DNA of 33,333 nt from an uncultured Thermoanaerobaculum sp. (GCA_937934115.1 CALHAH010000036.1:1-33333); one strand, 5' to 3'. Counted from the stretch's first letter, positions 24,810 to 33,073 are shown. The notes: a model not told the origin generated them from the sequence alone. A program made the numbers and translations.

Positions 24810-26211
24810 TCAATCTTTAAGTTCCACCAACGCCATGCACGGCAGCCTGCTCGTCTCTCCCGCCTGTTTCTTTTTGCAGATGGCGCGGAAAGCGAATCGG
24901 TTGGGCATTACCATGGCTTCCAGGCTTACAGGACGCACAGAAATCTCACGGCTACTCAAAGCTTCTGCAACGGAAGCCAGAACTTCCCCATCCAAGTCAT
25001 GAACCTGGACCAGGCCATTACCGGAAAACGTAGCAAAGTACTTGGCCAAGTCCCACACACGAGGATCGAAAGACCCATCGGGGAGGGGAGTCTTGTAGGC
25101 GGACTCAAGATAGATACCCATCCTGTTCCCCCGAAGTTGAAAGGCTCTAAGCTTGTTATTTTTTGCAAAAGCCGGCAAGCGCAGCACACCACGCTTCACG
25201 TCCAGCACTGGAGCCCCCCGCTTTTCCTGTGCCACCCAAAAGGAAGCTGTTTTACCGTCCCCAAGCCCGTGTGCATTATGCTAGCTCGGAAAAACAAGCG
25301 AAAGCCCTCAAACTTCACGTAGCTTTCATAATCTGGAGCTACCACAGCTTCCACCAGCACTGCCAATGAGTCACGGGGATTCCACGTTGCAATCGGAATC
25401 ACGCCAAGGCTCGCCTTCTGAATACTGACCTTTCTGCCTTCGGGGTCGCGCGCCAATGTTGCAACTGCTTGAAAGAGCTCCTCTCCACTAAAAGGCAAGG
25501 GCTGAGCTTCCTTGTCTCCGACACGCCAAAGATACCCTAGGGTTTGGGGCACTTCGGGTTTGACCTGTGCAAGATCTCCAGGCCTTTGCAACCAGGGCGC
25601 GCGAGAAAACCGTCGGCCGAAGAAGAAAAGCCAGTAGCTTTGTCCCTCCAGCAGGACGCCGGGCCATCCAACCTCGTGTAAAGCGAGGTCAAGTTTTTTT
25701 GAAGGGCCAGCTGCAGGTCGTAACAGTAAAAACGAGCCCCCACCGCGTCCAAAAAGCCGTATGGGCAGGTAGGGGCTTGCTCCATCACCACAGCAGTGCT
25801 CCAACTGTTGGGAAAGATGCCCCCTTGGCCTGCGGCGTCCTCCGGCACCCCCCCTTCCGTCACGAGCTTGCCTCGTTGGTCGAACATCGCCAAAAGGAGG
25901 CGGGACTCCCGCTTTTTCAGGTGCTCTTGACCTAAGAAAAGGTTCTTCTGCTTTTCTTCTGCGAGCGCTTGTTCATTGCTCCACGGGGAGACTTGCATAC
26001 GCGTCGGTTGTAGAAGCAGCAAATAACGATGACTTCCCGCTGGCGCCAGAGCCAGAATCTTCCACTCCCAGCGCTCACCCGTTACTGGGCTGACGCGTTC
26101 TTTGAGGTCGGGAACAAAAACCTCGAACGCTTCCCAATTCCCCTGATCTCCAGCTGTTGCTGAAGCTGCTAGCAGCAACGCCAAAATACCTTTGTGAACA
26201 GAGGCATCCAT
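24810..26211 (-). pseudogene. Exported protein interrupted by two single-base frameshifts
   Basis: Three overlapping frames read as one protein of about 465 residues. It starts at ATG 26211 (MDASVHKGILALLLAAS, signal to ATA-GD) after GAGGG. The first break is at the A7 tract (T7 on the plus strand, 25694-25700): eight A would join LALQ to KKLDLALHEVGWPGVLLEG. The second is at a G4 run (25259-25262): five G would join HTGLGDGKTASF to WVAQEKRGAPVLDV. The last frame ends at 24810. Both breaks are one-base losses in homopolymers, so either assembly errors or recent decay explains them. The family is not recognised; the content is beta-rich with no catalytic motif. It follows a Cys-rich peptide fragment by 11 bases, so it is the second gene of another two-gene module. 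Confidence 0.7.
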
Positions 26212-26222
26212 CCCTCGACTCT

Positions 26223-26345
26223 CTACGCGCAATCCATGATACAACCACCGTCGCCACAGTTTATCTCCAAATAGCAGACAGAGTGTTCAGCGGCAAAACA
26301 AGTGCCACCGCCAAACCCACCACAGGAGGAGCTATCGAGGAGTTT
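26223..26345 (-). pseudogene. C-terminal remnant of a Cys-rich module peptide
   Basis: The minus-strand frame ending at 26223 encodes SSSCGGFGGGTCFAAEHSVC and a further ..NCGDGGCIMDCA tail: seven Cys with Gly-rich spacing, like the other module peptides. LFPGGKV before it vaguely resembles the end of the module C signal peptide, but no proper signal, ribosome binding site or cassette is found upstream. Instead the sequence runs into a sigma-54 activator fragment on the other strand near 26400. The front of this gene and its promoter were probably lost. It stands 11 bases before the frameshifted exported protein. Confidence 0.5.
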
Positions 26346-26399
26346 GGTAATGACCTTCCCCCCGGGGAACAGCCACCCTGTGGAACGCGTTCGTCGCCA

Positions 26400-26701
26400 T
26401 GGAGGCTTGTTTCGAGATTCTCGGCACAAGCCAAGTGGATTTGGGTACCATCCCCTCACCCCTCATCTACTCCAAGCTTTTTGGCTGCAAAAAAGGCGCC
26501 TTCACCGGCGCCGAAGAGCGCAAAGGCTTGGTGCGCACCGCCCACGGCGGCACGCTGTTTCTCGACGGAATTGGCGATGCGCCCCTCGAGGTGCAACCGT
26601 GCCTTTCGCAGATGGTGGAGGCAAAAGCTCTGGGGACCCGCTGGGAGAGCGGCTCGTCGCCGAGGTCCTTGCCGGCAACGTTCCCCTCCCCGTGCTTTTA
26701 G
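26400..26701 (+). pseudogene. Fragment of a sigma-54 activator AAA+ domain
   Basis: The frame holds SKLFGCKKGAFTGAEERKG followed by GGTLFLDGIGDAPLEVQ, the central part of NtrC-type enhancer-binding proteins. The GAFTGA loop that contacts sigma-54 is intact. In Walker B the catalytic Glu of the usual FLDEIG is Gly here. There is no Walker A, no receiver domain and no DNA-binding helix-turn-helix in the neighbourhood, and similarity ends soon after PLEVQ. It is a dead fragment of about 90 codons. Confidence 0.75.
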
Positions 26702-26990
26702 AAACCATGGGCAACAAGGCCATTTCTTTTGCTGCGGAGAAACCGCAAGCTGGCGGGCTGCCGCGTGCCGGCGGCAGGTGCCTTTAGCAACGCTTGAAAG
26801 CAAGCGATAGAAGCTAGCTAAACGCTTTGGTGTCCCTGCGGACGCAGGGCAACACTTTGGCGCGGTAAGCCTCACGTTACGGCAGGTACAACGTGAGTCT
26901 TTACGCGTGGCAGGCAAGCTCCCGCAGGGTAAGGGCCGGGCGGGGCGTTTTCCCCCACCACCAAAGCAACAGCGCAGAGACCTCCAGCGG
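26702..26990. other. 3' flank of the RiPP operon with two hairpins
   Basis: Two perfect short inverted repeats lie after the exporter stop: CTCACGTT/AACGTGAG (26871-26878 and 26890-26897) and CCCTGCG/CGCAGGG (26833-26849). Neither is followed by a T run on the minus strand, so they are possible but unproven transcript ends. No gene is seen. Confidence 0.4.
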
Positions 26991-28667
26991 TCAACGTTGC
27001 ATACACTCCAGCGGAGGTCGGGCCTTTTGCTGTTGCATTTCTACCACCTCGTCCACAAAACCCAGGGGGGCGAGGCGATGGGTTACCCAAAGGATGGCCG
27101 GGTTCCAAGGCAGGCAGTGAAGCTGGTGCAAAAGGCGCTGCTCGGTGGCGCGGTCGAGGCCGGCGGTAATCTCATCCAGGAGCAGCACCTTGGGACGCAA
27201 GAGCAAGGCCCGAGCCAAGGCTAGCCTTTGCTTTTCACCTCCGGAAAGGGAAGCTCCTCCTTCCGCTAACGGCGTGTCCAAACCCTGGGGCAATCGGCGC
27301 AACGCCTCTTGCAGCACACAACGTGCAAGGACCTCCTCCAGCTCCCGTTCTCCGGCGTGCGGCGCAAACAGCACCAGGTTTTCGCGAATGCTCCCCGCAA
27401 AAAAACGAGGTTCTTGGGCCACTAGAACCACGCTTCGGCGAAGTTCCGAGAGGGAAAAACGGCACAGCGGCGTGCCATCAATGAGGATTTCGCCCCCCGC
27501 TACCTTCGCCATTCCCACCAAGGCGCGCAGAACGGAGCTTTTGCCCACACCGGTTTCGCCCACAAGCGCCACCCATGCGCCAGGTTGCAGCACAAAGGAA
27601 ACGGGGCCGACGGTGCGCCCTTGCCCCGGCTCCACCCGCAGGTCCCGAACCTCAACGGTGGGCTTTCGTGGCAAAAGGCCCGTCCCGAAGCTCACATTTT
27701 CCTGGGGCCAATCCATCACCTCCAGGAGGCGCTGTCCGGCAGCCAGTGCTCCAGCCACGTCAAAACTGGCACCCACAAGACTGCGCACGGGGCCAAAGAG
27801 GTACCCCAACGCCCCATGAAAGGCCAAAAAGGAACCCAGGGTAAACTGCCCGCGCATGATGGCCCAAGCACCGTACCACAGCACAAACAGCGGCAACACC
27901 GCACCGCCTGCAGCCGCCACTGTGGAGGCCTTTGCGGAAAGAAAGCCGTAACGGCGATCGCTGGTCAAAGCATGGTTGAGGCCTTCCCGGTACTTTCCCT
28001 GGGCTGGGCTTTCACCTCCGTGGGTTTTCACCGTGGCAAAAAGGGAAAGCAGTTCCACCAAAACCCCACGAAAGCGAGCCCACGCCTCCTGCCGCACCCC
28101 GCTTTCCCTTTCCAGGGCCCCCATGTACCGTTGGGAAGTCCAAAGGAAAAAAGGCACAGCCAAGAGGCTAACCACCGCCAGAAAGCTGTTGAGGTAAAAC
28201 AAAAGCCCCACGCCCACCAAAAGCGTCACCACCTGCAGGAGCACCTCCAGGAAGGTATCCAAAAACAAATCCCCAACCCGGTCCACATCCGCATCCAGGC
28301 GAGCCTGCAGGTAACCCTTGTGTTCTCCTTCGGTGAGGGAAACTGGGGCAAAGAGCGTTTTTTCCCAAAGCGCTTCCCGCAAGCTTTGCTCAACCCGCAC
28401 CCGGTTTTCCACCATGACTCTGTGGAAAAGGTAGGTCAACGCGTGGTAAGCGGCCACCACCGCCACCAAAACACCTGCCAAAAGGTGCAAGCGGGAAAAC
28501 TCCCCGGAAGGGATCACCTGATCAATGAGGTAACGGGTCACCAAAGGTGCCGGAAGTTGCAACGCGGCAGAAGCAAAAAGCAGCAAACCCGCAGTACAAG
28601 CCAAGGGCCACTGCTTTTTTTGATGCTGCCACAAAAGCTGGAAAACGCGCCGGTGCTCAGGCTTCAT
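26991..28667 (-). CDS. ABC exporter, fused membrane and ATPase domains (RiPP export)
   Basis: A 558-residue half-transporter of the exporter type. Residues 15-300 hold about six membrane helices (for example 20-40, 60-82, 140-175 and 250-290). The ATPase part has Walker A GETGVGKS (370-377), a Q-loop Gln near 418, signature LSGGE (474-478), Walker B VLLLDE with Glu499 and switch His530. There is no N-terminal C39 peptidase domain (no Cys/His protease motif before the first helix), so it does not cut leaders itself. Its start overlaps the radical SAM gene by 11 bases, which ties it to the operon. Likely cargo: the modified peptides encoded at 32219-33324. A lipid or drug exporter is the alternative if context misleads. 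Confidence 0.88.
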   Translation of the reverse strand: MKPEHRRVFQLLWQHQKKQWPLACTAGLLLFASAALQLPAPLVTRYLIDQVIPSGEFSRLHLLAGVLVAVVAAYHALTYLFHRVMVENRVRVEQSLREALWEKTLFAPVSLTEGEHKGYLQARLDADVDRVGDLFLDTFLEVLLQVVTLLVGVGLLFYLNSFLAVVSLLAVPFFLWTSQRYMGALERESGVRQEAWARFRGVLVELLSLFATVKTHGGESPAQGKYREGLNHALTSDRRYGFLSAKASTVAAAGGAVLPLFVLWYGAWAIMRGQFTLGSFLAFHGALGYLFGPVRSLVGASFDVAGALAAGQRLLEVMDWPQENVSFGTGLLPRKPTVEVRDLRVEPGQGRTVGPVSFVLQPGAWVALVGETGVGKSSVLRALVGMAKVAGGEILIDGTPLCRFSLSELRRSVVLVAQEPRFFAGSIRENLVLFAPHAGERELEEVLARCVLQEALRRLPQGLDTPLAEGGASLSGGEKQRLALARALLLRPKVLLLDEITAGLDRATEQRLLHQLHCLPWNPAILWVTHRLAPLGFVDEVVEMQQQKARPPLECMQR

Positions 28668-29985
28668 GGGGTGTTTCTCTTTGCTGCTCTTGCCACCACC
28701 AGCGGTAGTACGAGGCCAGTTGCCTTTCCAGGTAATACCGCCACCCGGAACAATCCTTGCTGGGTAAAAGCCCCTGGGAAGCCTTGACCCTCACATCCAC
28801 GCAGCCGCCAGCGCACAGGGGCAGGAAGCGGCACTGCAGGCATTCGGGGTCTTGGTCAAAGCCCGCCACCAAATACTGAACATACAGCGGATGGTTCACA
28901 GCCGCGTCAAACACCGTGCCCACCACAGCCTTCGCGTCCCCCACGTGGTTCCAACACCGGTACAACTCACCTTGAGGCCCCACCACAAAGGAGCACGCGG
29001 CGGTGGCTGTACACCCGGAGGCCAACTCCGGGTAAAGCGGCTGGGAAAGACCTCGCGCCACCAGCTTTTGGCCCAGTGCCTCCTGCATCTGCCAAAACGC
29101 CGAAGGCTTGAGCATCTCATCCAGGCCGCACCCACAGGACGGTGTGTACTTCCTTACGTAGCCGAAATGCACGCCAACGCACTGGGGGTCAAACCAAGGT
29201 TCGGCCATGAGAGTTTCCACGAAATCCAAGGCGTGCTCAGCGTTGTGCTGGTCCACGTTGACCCGTAAAGAGATGGGTAAGATTTTTGCCACACGCTCCA
29301 GGTTGGCCACGATGCGCGCGTAGGAGCCTTTGCCGGAGCGCAAAGGGCGGCGTTGATCGTGCACGTCGGGAGGACCATCCAAGGTCACTTGCGCAGAGGA
29401 GACCTTGGCAGCAAGCAATCGCTGCGCTACCTCTTCCGTGAGCAACGTGCCGTTGGTAATAATGCTAGCCTCATAACTGACGTGCTTTTCCTCCGTTACG
29501 CGCAAAAACCCTTGCGAAAGCGCCTCGATGGTATCCAAGGCCAAAAGCGGCTCACCCCCGTACCATGTGACGCTTAAGAGCTTGGCACCCCCTTGCATAA
29601 GCTCGCCGGCAAAACGCACCACGGCGTTTTTGGTTTCGTCGCTCATGAAGCCCGTAAAAGAACTCTCAAAGCAATAACGGCAGGCTAAGTTGCACGCCAA
29701 AGTTGGTGCAATGGTGAGGCCAATGTGGCTGGTGGCGTACTGCTGCATGCGGTAGCGCACCCGTACCACGTCGCGCTCGTCCAGCTCATCGGCAATGACG
29801 AAACCGCCCCTTTGCAGCTGGCATCGGGTTGCCTCCGGCAAGCTCCAGAACTTTTCTTCCGAAAAGTTTTCCAAGCAGTCGGCACACGCCTCATCCACCA
29901 AGGCTAAACCGTTAGTGAGGGCGTTGTAAGCCAGGCGCTTTTCGCCATCTACGGAAAACAAAAATGTGTAACGTGAAGCTTTCAT
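28657..29985 (-). CDS. Radical SAM/SPASM peptide maturase
   Basis: A 442-residue enzyme starting at ATG 29985 after GGGGGTGG; the in-frame ATG at 30006 lies inside the previous gene. Residues 1-85 look like a precursor-binding wing (YTFLFSVDGEKRLAYNALTN, then LDERDVVRVRYRM). The radical SAM motif CNLACRYC gives Cys98, Cys102 and Cys105; WYGGEP at 141-146 follows as the SAM-binding GGE. The SPASM domain holds Cys325, Cys331, Cys344 (GELYRC) and CLQCRFLPLCAGGC with Cys382, 385, 391, 395, then Cys412, enough for two auxiliary clusters. Cys284 and Cys286 (SCGCG) are extra. Such enzymes make thioether or carbon links in ribosomal peptides. Four Cys-bearing short peptides encoded upstream in the operon are the obvious substrates (inference). 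Confidence 0.9.
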   Translation of the reverse strand: MKASRYTFLFSVDGEKRLAYNALTNGLALVDEACADCLENFSEEKFWSLPEATRCQLQRGGFVIADELDERDVVRVRYRMQQYATSHIGLTIAPTLACNLACRYCFESSFTGFMSDETKNAVVRFAGELMQGGAKLLSVTWYGGEPLLALDTIEALSQGFLRVTEEKHVSYEASIITNGTLLTEEVAQRLLAAKVSSAQVTLDGPPDVHDQRRPLRSGKGSYARIVANLERVAKILPISLRVNVDQHNAEHALDFVETLMAEPWFDPQCVGVHFGYVRKYTPSCGCGLDEMLKPSAFWQMQEALGQKLVARGLSQPLYPELASGCTATAACSFVVGPQGELYRCWNHVGDAKAVVGTVFDAAVNHPLYVQYLVAGFDQDPECLQCRFLPLCAGGCVDVRVKASQGLLPSKDCSGWRYYLERQLASYYRWWWQEQQRETPHEA

Positions 29986-29993
29986 GCCACCCC

Positions 29994-32174
29994 CTAAAAA
30001 TACCAACTTACCTTTACAAAAACCTGTTGCCGTTCAACTCGATCCCAAAAAGGCTGCGGCAACTCCCCTTCCCTTTCCAAAGCCACGTTGGCGCCAACGT
30101 AAACCGCAGAAAAGGGGTTCACGCGATAGGTTAGCAAAGCGTTGATAAAGCGAGAACGAAAAGCCAAAGCGTAGTCAAAAAAGCGCAAGTCTTCGTCTAC
30201 CAAAAATACCTTGGCCGACCACTGCTCGTTCCACACATAGGTCAGCGAGCCTTGCCACGCCTTTTGCGTGCGGGCACCAGAGCCAAACGAAAAAGATTCG
30301 TAAACCAATACCCCAGTAAACCCGGCAAGACTGGAGCTCAAAGAGGTACCCCAGGCGCGACTGGCGCCTTGCCAAGGCGCCGGACCGTAAACCACCTCTC
30401 GGCCCAAGAGAGCCCAAGCCGCGGGTTGAAAGAGAGGCCTTTCCCCCCACATTACGCCAACGGTGGCCGAGCGCGTGCGGGGAAACTCCTGGCCGCTTAC
30501 GCCTTCGGTCCCCAAACGCCCGTTGAGGTACATGCGCACCTGATGCGGCAGCGTCACATCCGCGTAGCCCAGCAGTGTTTTCTCCACCAGGAGACCCTTC
30601 GTCGTGCGCTCGCTCCTCCAAGCGAGGTACGCGTTGCTGCCACGAACCAGACCCACGTCTTCTCTTGGTTTGTAGCTGTAATTCTGCTGAAGTTGAAATA
30701 TTTCCCTGTCGGTCCTTACCACAAACCCGGCATCGGCGCGAAAGGAAGGGGCTACCCGTTGCCAAGAGCCGGAAGTGCTCCAATACTGATCCCAACGGTA
30801 ACGAACTTCAAAAATGGCAGCGCTGCCAGAAGAAGATTTTTCGGGGCTGGAGGTGGAAGAAAAAGCCACCTGCCCATTCCAGGAAAGCCTTTCCCCGTTC
30901 CTTGCGGCGTCGAGGGAAAAAACGCCGTTACGGTGGTCAGCGCCAAAGCCGCGGTAGGTAGCTGTAGCACCCAAAAAAGAGCCCACTTCGTCCAAGGACC
31001 AGGTACTCCGAAGCACACCCCAGGTGGTGGTTTTGTCGCCCCCGCGTAACCCAAAACGCCCGGCGGGCACGTTTTCCTCTTGCGCCAGTAGGGCAAAAAC
31101 CCCCAGCTTGTCGCCACGGTGGGAAAGTTTTAAACCCCACTCGGGCTGTACGATCTTTCTGGAGTAGTACAGACGAATAGGCGTTGCAAAGGACTCAGCT
31201 CCCTCCAGGAAAAAAGGCCTTTTTTCACGAATGAAAACCGGGTAGCGGTTGTTGATCTTTTGGTACGTATCATCGGCCTCCACTTGCGAAAAATCAGGGC
31301 GGAAGGTGCCTTTGACTGACGTGTCCTGCCGCACCTGCCACTCAGCGGTGAGGCCCAAGGCACCCTCCGCTGAACGTGTACGCGTTGCCTGCTCTTCCAC
31401 GATATGAGAACCCACCCACGCGGGGATGAGATGCCAGCTGCGGGCCGGCTTGACGCCCTCGATATCTACCAACACGTACGCCATACCTTCCCGCGGGTCC
31501 TCGGAAGCGCGGTCCACGGGCAACAGGCTGTAAACTTCCGTGTCTTGCCGCGGCACGTAACGCTGCACACCCAGCAAAAAACGGGCCTGCTTTCCCGGCG
31601 CAAAGCTTAAGCTTGAAAACGGAATCACCAGCTCACACTCCCAACCGGTATCGGTAATACGCGCCCCGTGGCGAAATAGGAGATCGTAACTTAATTGACT
31701 GCTTCCCGCGGCAATGTCGTAAAGCCCATCGACGACGTCGTTCATGGGCGTCACGACAAAAAACACAAGCTGCTTCGCCTCACCAGTGGGATCGAGAAAA
31801 ACCTCCACGCGCTCCGAGTCAAAAGCCTCATCGCGACGGTACCTTTGCCTTTTTATCTCCTGGGGCCGGGGGTCGTGGGCACGGAACCCCACCACCAACC
31901 CCTCTGCGTTCGAAAAGAGGAAAAGCTCGGTTTTGCGGGCAGGCTGCGCGTTTTCTCGCGGGGCTGTTTCCACGAACCGTTCCCAGTGAAAGGCTTGAGC
32001 GTACTGCGGCTCATCCAGGGCGCCGTCTGCCTTCACTTCGCCTTCCACCTTGGGCAAGGAAAAGGTGGGAGGCTCGGCGGCGCCTGCGGCAGAAGAGCGT
32101 AAAAGCAAAGTCACCACAAGGACGGGGAAAACAGCACTTTGGCAAAAACCAAACCACACCTTGCCTAAAGCCAT
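29994..32174 (-). CDS. DUF5916-like outer membrane protein with CBM9-like N-terminal domain
   Basis: A 726-residue protein. The start is ATG 32174 (MALGKVWFGF), with GGAGCTGGAGG before it; the longer frame covers the preceding intergenic palindrome. The signal peptide ends near residue 33 (SAAGAA-EPP). Residues 38-235 look like a CBM9-like beta-sandwich (GALDEPQYAQAFHWERF, then ERVEVFLDPTGE). The stretch DFSQVEADDTYQ...YPVFIREKRPFFLEGAE (294-327) is the hallmark of the DUF5916 family. The remaining 400 residues are amphipathic strands of a barrel, ending VKVSWYF with the terminal Phe used by the barrel assembly machinery. Its role is unknown; placed between RiPP precursors and maturase it may be the outer-membrane exit or receptor for the peptide (inference). 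The stop is 8 bases before the maturase start. Confidence 0.85.
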   Translation of the reverse strand: MALGKVWFGFCQSAVFPVLVVTLLLRSSAAGAAEPPTFSLPKVEGEVKADGALDEPQYAQAFHWERFVETAPRENAQPARKTELFLFSNAEGLVVGFRAHDPRPQEIKRQRYRRDEAFDSERVEVFLDPTGEAKQLVFFVVTPMNDVVDGLYDIAAGSSQLSYDLLFRHGARITDTGWECELVIPFSSLSFAPGKQARFLLGVQRYVPRQDTEVYSLLPVDRASEDPREGMAYVLVDIEGVKPARSWHLIPAWVGSHIVEEQATRTRSAEGALGLTAEWQVRQDTSVKGTFRPDFSQVEADDTYQKINNRYPVFIREKRPFFLEGAESFATPIRLYYSRKIVQPEWGLKLSHRGDKLGVFALLAQEENVPAGRFGLRGGDKTTTWGVLRSTWSLDEVGSFLGATATYRGFGADHRNGVFSLDAARNGERLSWNGQVAFSSTSSPEKSSSGSAAIFEVRYRWDQYWSTSGSWQRVAPSFRADAGFVVRTDREIFQLQQNYSYKPREDVGLVRGSNAYLAWRSERTTKGLLVEKTLLGYADVTLPHQVRMYLNGRLGTEGVSGQEFPRTRSATVGVMWGERPLFQPAAWALLGREVVYGPAPWQGASRAWGTSLSSSLAGFTGVLVYESFSFGSGARTQKAWQGSLTYVWNEQWSAKVFLVDEDLRFFDYALAFRSRFINALLTYRVNPFSAVYVGANVALEREGELPQPFWDRVERQQVFVKVSWYF

Positions 32175-32218
32175 GGCACCTCCAGCTCCACAACCCCGGC
32201 ACGCCGGGCCCAGGTACC

Positions 32219-32383
32219 CTAACGCTTGGGTTTTTTCCCTTTTTTGTTGCTGTCCTTCCCCCGAGGAGGCGCGGATACCGCAGTGCACTGAAAACTAGCC
32301 TTGTGACACTGGCACACCTTGGAGCAAACCGGCGGATCGTTTGCGCCAAAAAGTGCAGCTGGCAGGACTATCCATCTGATCAT
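32219..32383 (-). CDS. RiPP precursor peptide 4 (diverged)
   Basis: A 54-residue peptide from ATG 32383 with AAAGGAGAGAGGCG upstream. The start MIRWIVLPAALFG is a shortened version of the leader motif of the other three precursors: Trp at residue 4 instead of 11 or 12. The core is CSKVCQCHKASFQC (Cys20, 24, 26, 33), pattern C-x3-C-x-C-x6-C. A long basic tail follows (GKDSNKKGKKPKR), unlike precursor 1. It lies 44 bases before the outer-membrane protein gene, with a GC palindrome (CCCGGC/GCCGGG) in the gap. The short leader may weaken or change maturase recognition. Confidence 0.75.
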   Translation of the reverse strand: MIRWIVLPAALFGANDPPVCSKVCQCHKASFQCTAVSAPPRGKDSNKKGKKPKR

Positions 32384-32534
32384 GTTCGCCTCTCTCCTTT
32401 CCTTAGTTTCATAAGTTACTCCTCAGGACACTTCATTGTACCCCCTTTTGGCCGCTAGGGGTAAATCCTCAAAGACCCACAAGCCTTCCGACCGCATCCA
32501 GGGCTTAAAACTTCTCAATTCTATCAGTACACTT

Positions 32535-32708
32535 TCATTGGTTTCTCCTCCCCCTCAAACCCTCAACGAATCCGGAAAACACATCGCATTTAAGACTTTG
32601 CTTGCGGCAATCACATTTTATAATGCAAACCCTCGCAGCCACAGGCAAAAGCCCACTTGATGGCTCCACAAGCCAACGAATTTGGTTGGCTACGTTTTGA
32701 AAAGGCAT
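32535..32708 (-). CDS. RiPP precursor peptide 3
   Basis: A 57-residue peptide starting at ATG 32708 (MPFQNVANQIRWLVEP), five bases after GGGAGGA. The leader motif is IRWLVEPSSGLLP at residues 10-22, aligned residue for residue with precursor 2. The core is CIIKCDCRKQSLKC (Cys28, 32, 34, 41), pattern C-x3-C-x-C-x6-C, followed by a basic tail ending RGRRNQ. No Sec signal is present, as expected for a peptide that is modified in the cytoplasm and exported by a dedicated transporter. Confidence 0.82.
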   Translation of the reverse strand: MPFQNVANQIRWLVEPSSGLLPVAARVCIIKCDCRKQSLKCDVFSGFVEGLRGRRNQ

Positions 32709-32851
32709 GCTTTCCTCCCGCAAAGCACGCATCTATGGGTGCGAGCTTCGACACTCACACCGCTTGCTATTCGTCGTTACGGATACAAGGTCTCACCTCT
32801 CGCCACAAAAGCCCGCCTTCACCATGGGCGCAGAAAATTCACTCCCGAGAA
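32709..32851. other. Gap between precursor 2 hairpin and precursor 3
   Basis: About 140 bases without a gene. A TTGACC lies within the neighbouring hairpin at about 32866-32872 on the minus strand, but no convincing -10 partner is seen, so an internal promoter is only a possibility. Confidence 0.3.
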
Positions 32852-32893
32852 CGGGAAGCACCGGCAGGTCAAGCCCCGCCGGCGCTGCCTCCC
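32852..32893 (-). terminator. Strong hairpin just after precursor 2
   Basis: Starting seven bases after the precursor 2 stop, the minus strand can fold into a long stem: CGGGA with TCCCG outside, GC-CCGGC with GCCGG-GC inside, and a loop of about a dozen bases. The following TTCTCGGGAGTGAATTTTC is only mildly T-rich. It fits a partial terminator or mRNA stabiliser that would keep precursor 1 and 2 transcripts more abundant than the downstream enzyme genes. Confidence 0.5.
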
Positions 32894-32899
32894 GTTATA

Positions 32900-33073
32900 C
32901 TAACGATTTCGTACCACACCCTTGTGAGAGCGTCCTACGAAGTTGTTACACTTAAAGCCGGCCTTGTTGCACTCGCAGTCTCCCCCACAGCCGCCTTTGA
33001 TCCGACCGGGAAAAAGCGCACCCACGGGCTCGGAAATCCAAACGAGTGGCCGGTTCCCGTTATTTCCTGTCAT
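32900..33073 (-). CDS. RiPP precursor peptide 2
   Basis: A 57-residue peptide starting at ATG 33073 (MTGNNGNRPLVWISEP) with GGGAGG six to seven bases upstream. The leader motif LVWISEPVGALFP spans residues 10-22. The core is CGGDCECNKAGFKC (Cys29, 33, 35, 42), pattern C-x3-C-x-C-x6-C, followed by NNFVGRSHKGVVRNR. The Phe two residues before the last Cys is shared with precursors 1 and 4 (Leu in 3). It is the second gene of the visible operon, 89 bases after precursor 1. Confidence 0.85.
   Translation of the reverse strand: MTGNNGNRPLVWISEPVGALFPGRIKGGCGGDCECNKAGFKCNNFVGRSHKGVVRNR

Noticed and set aside
26833-26897. CRISPR-like or attachment-site repeats from the two short palindromes
   Set aside because: Only two unrelated inverted repeats, no direct repeats with regular spacers and no integrase or cas gene nearby.
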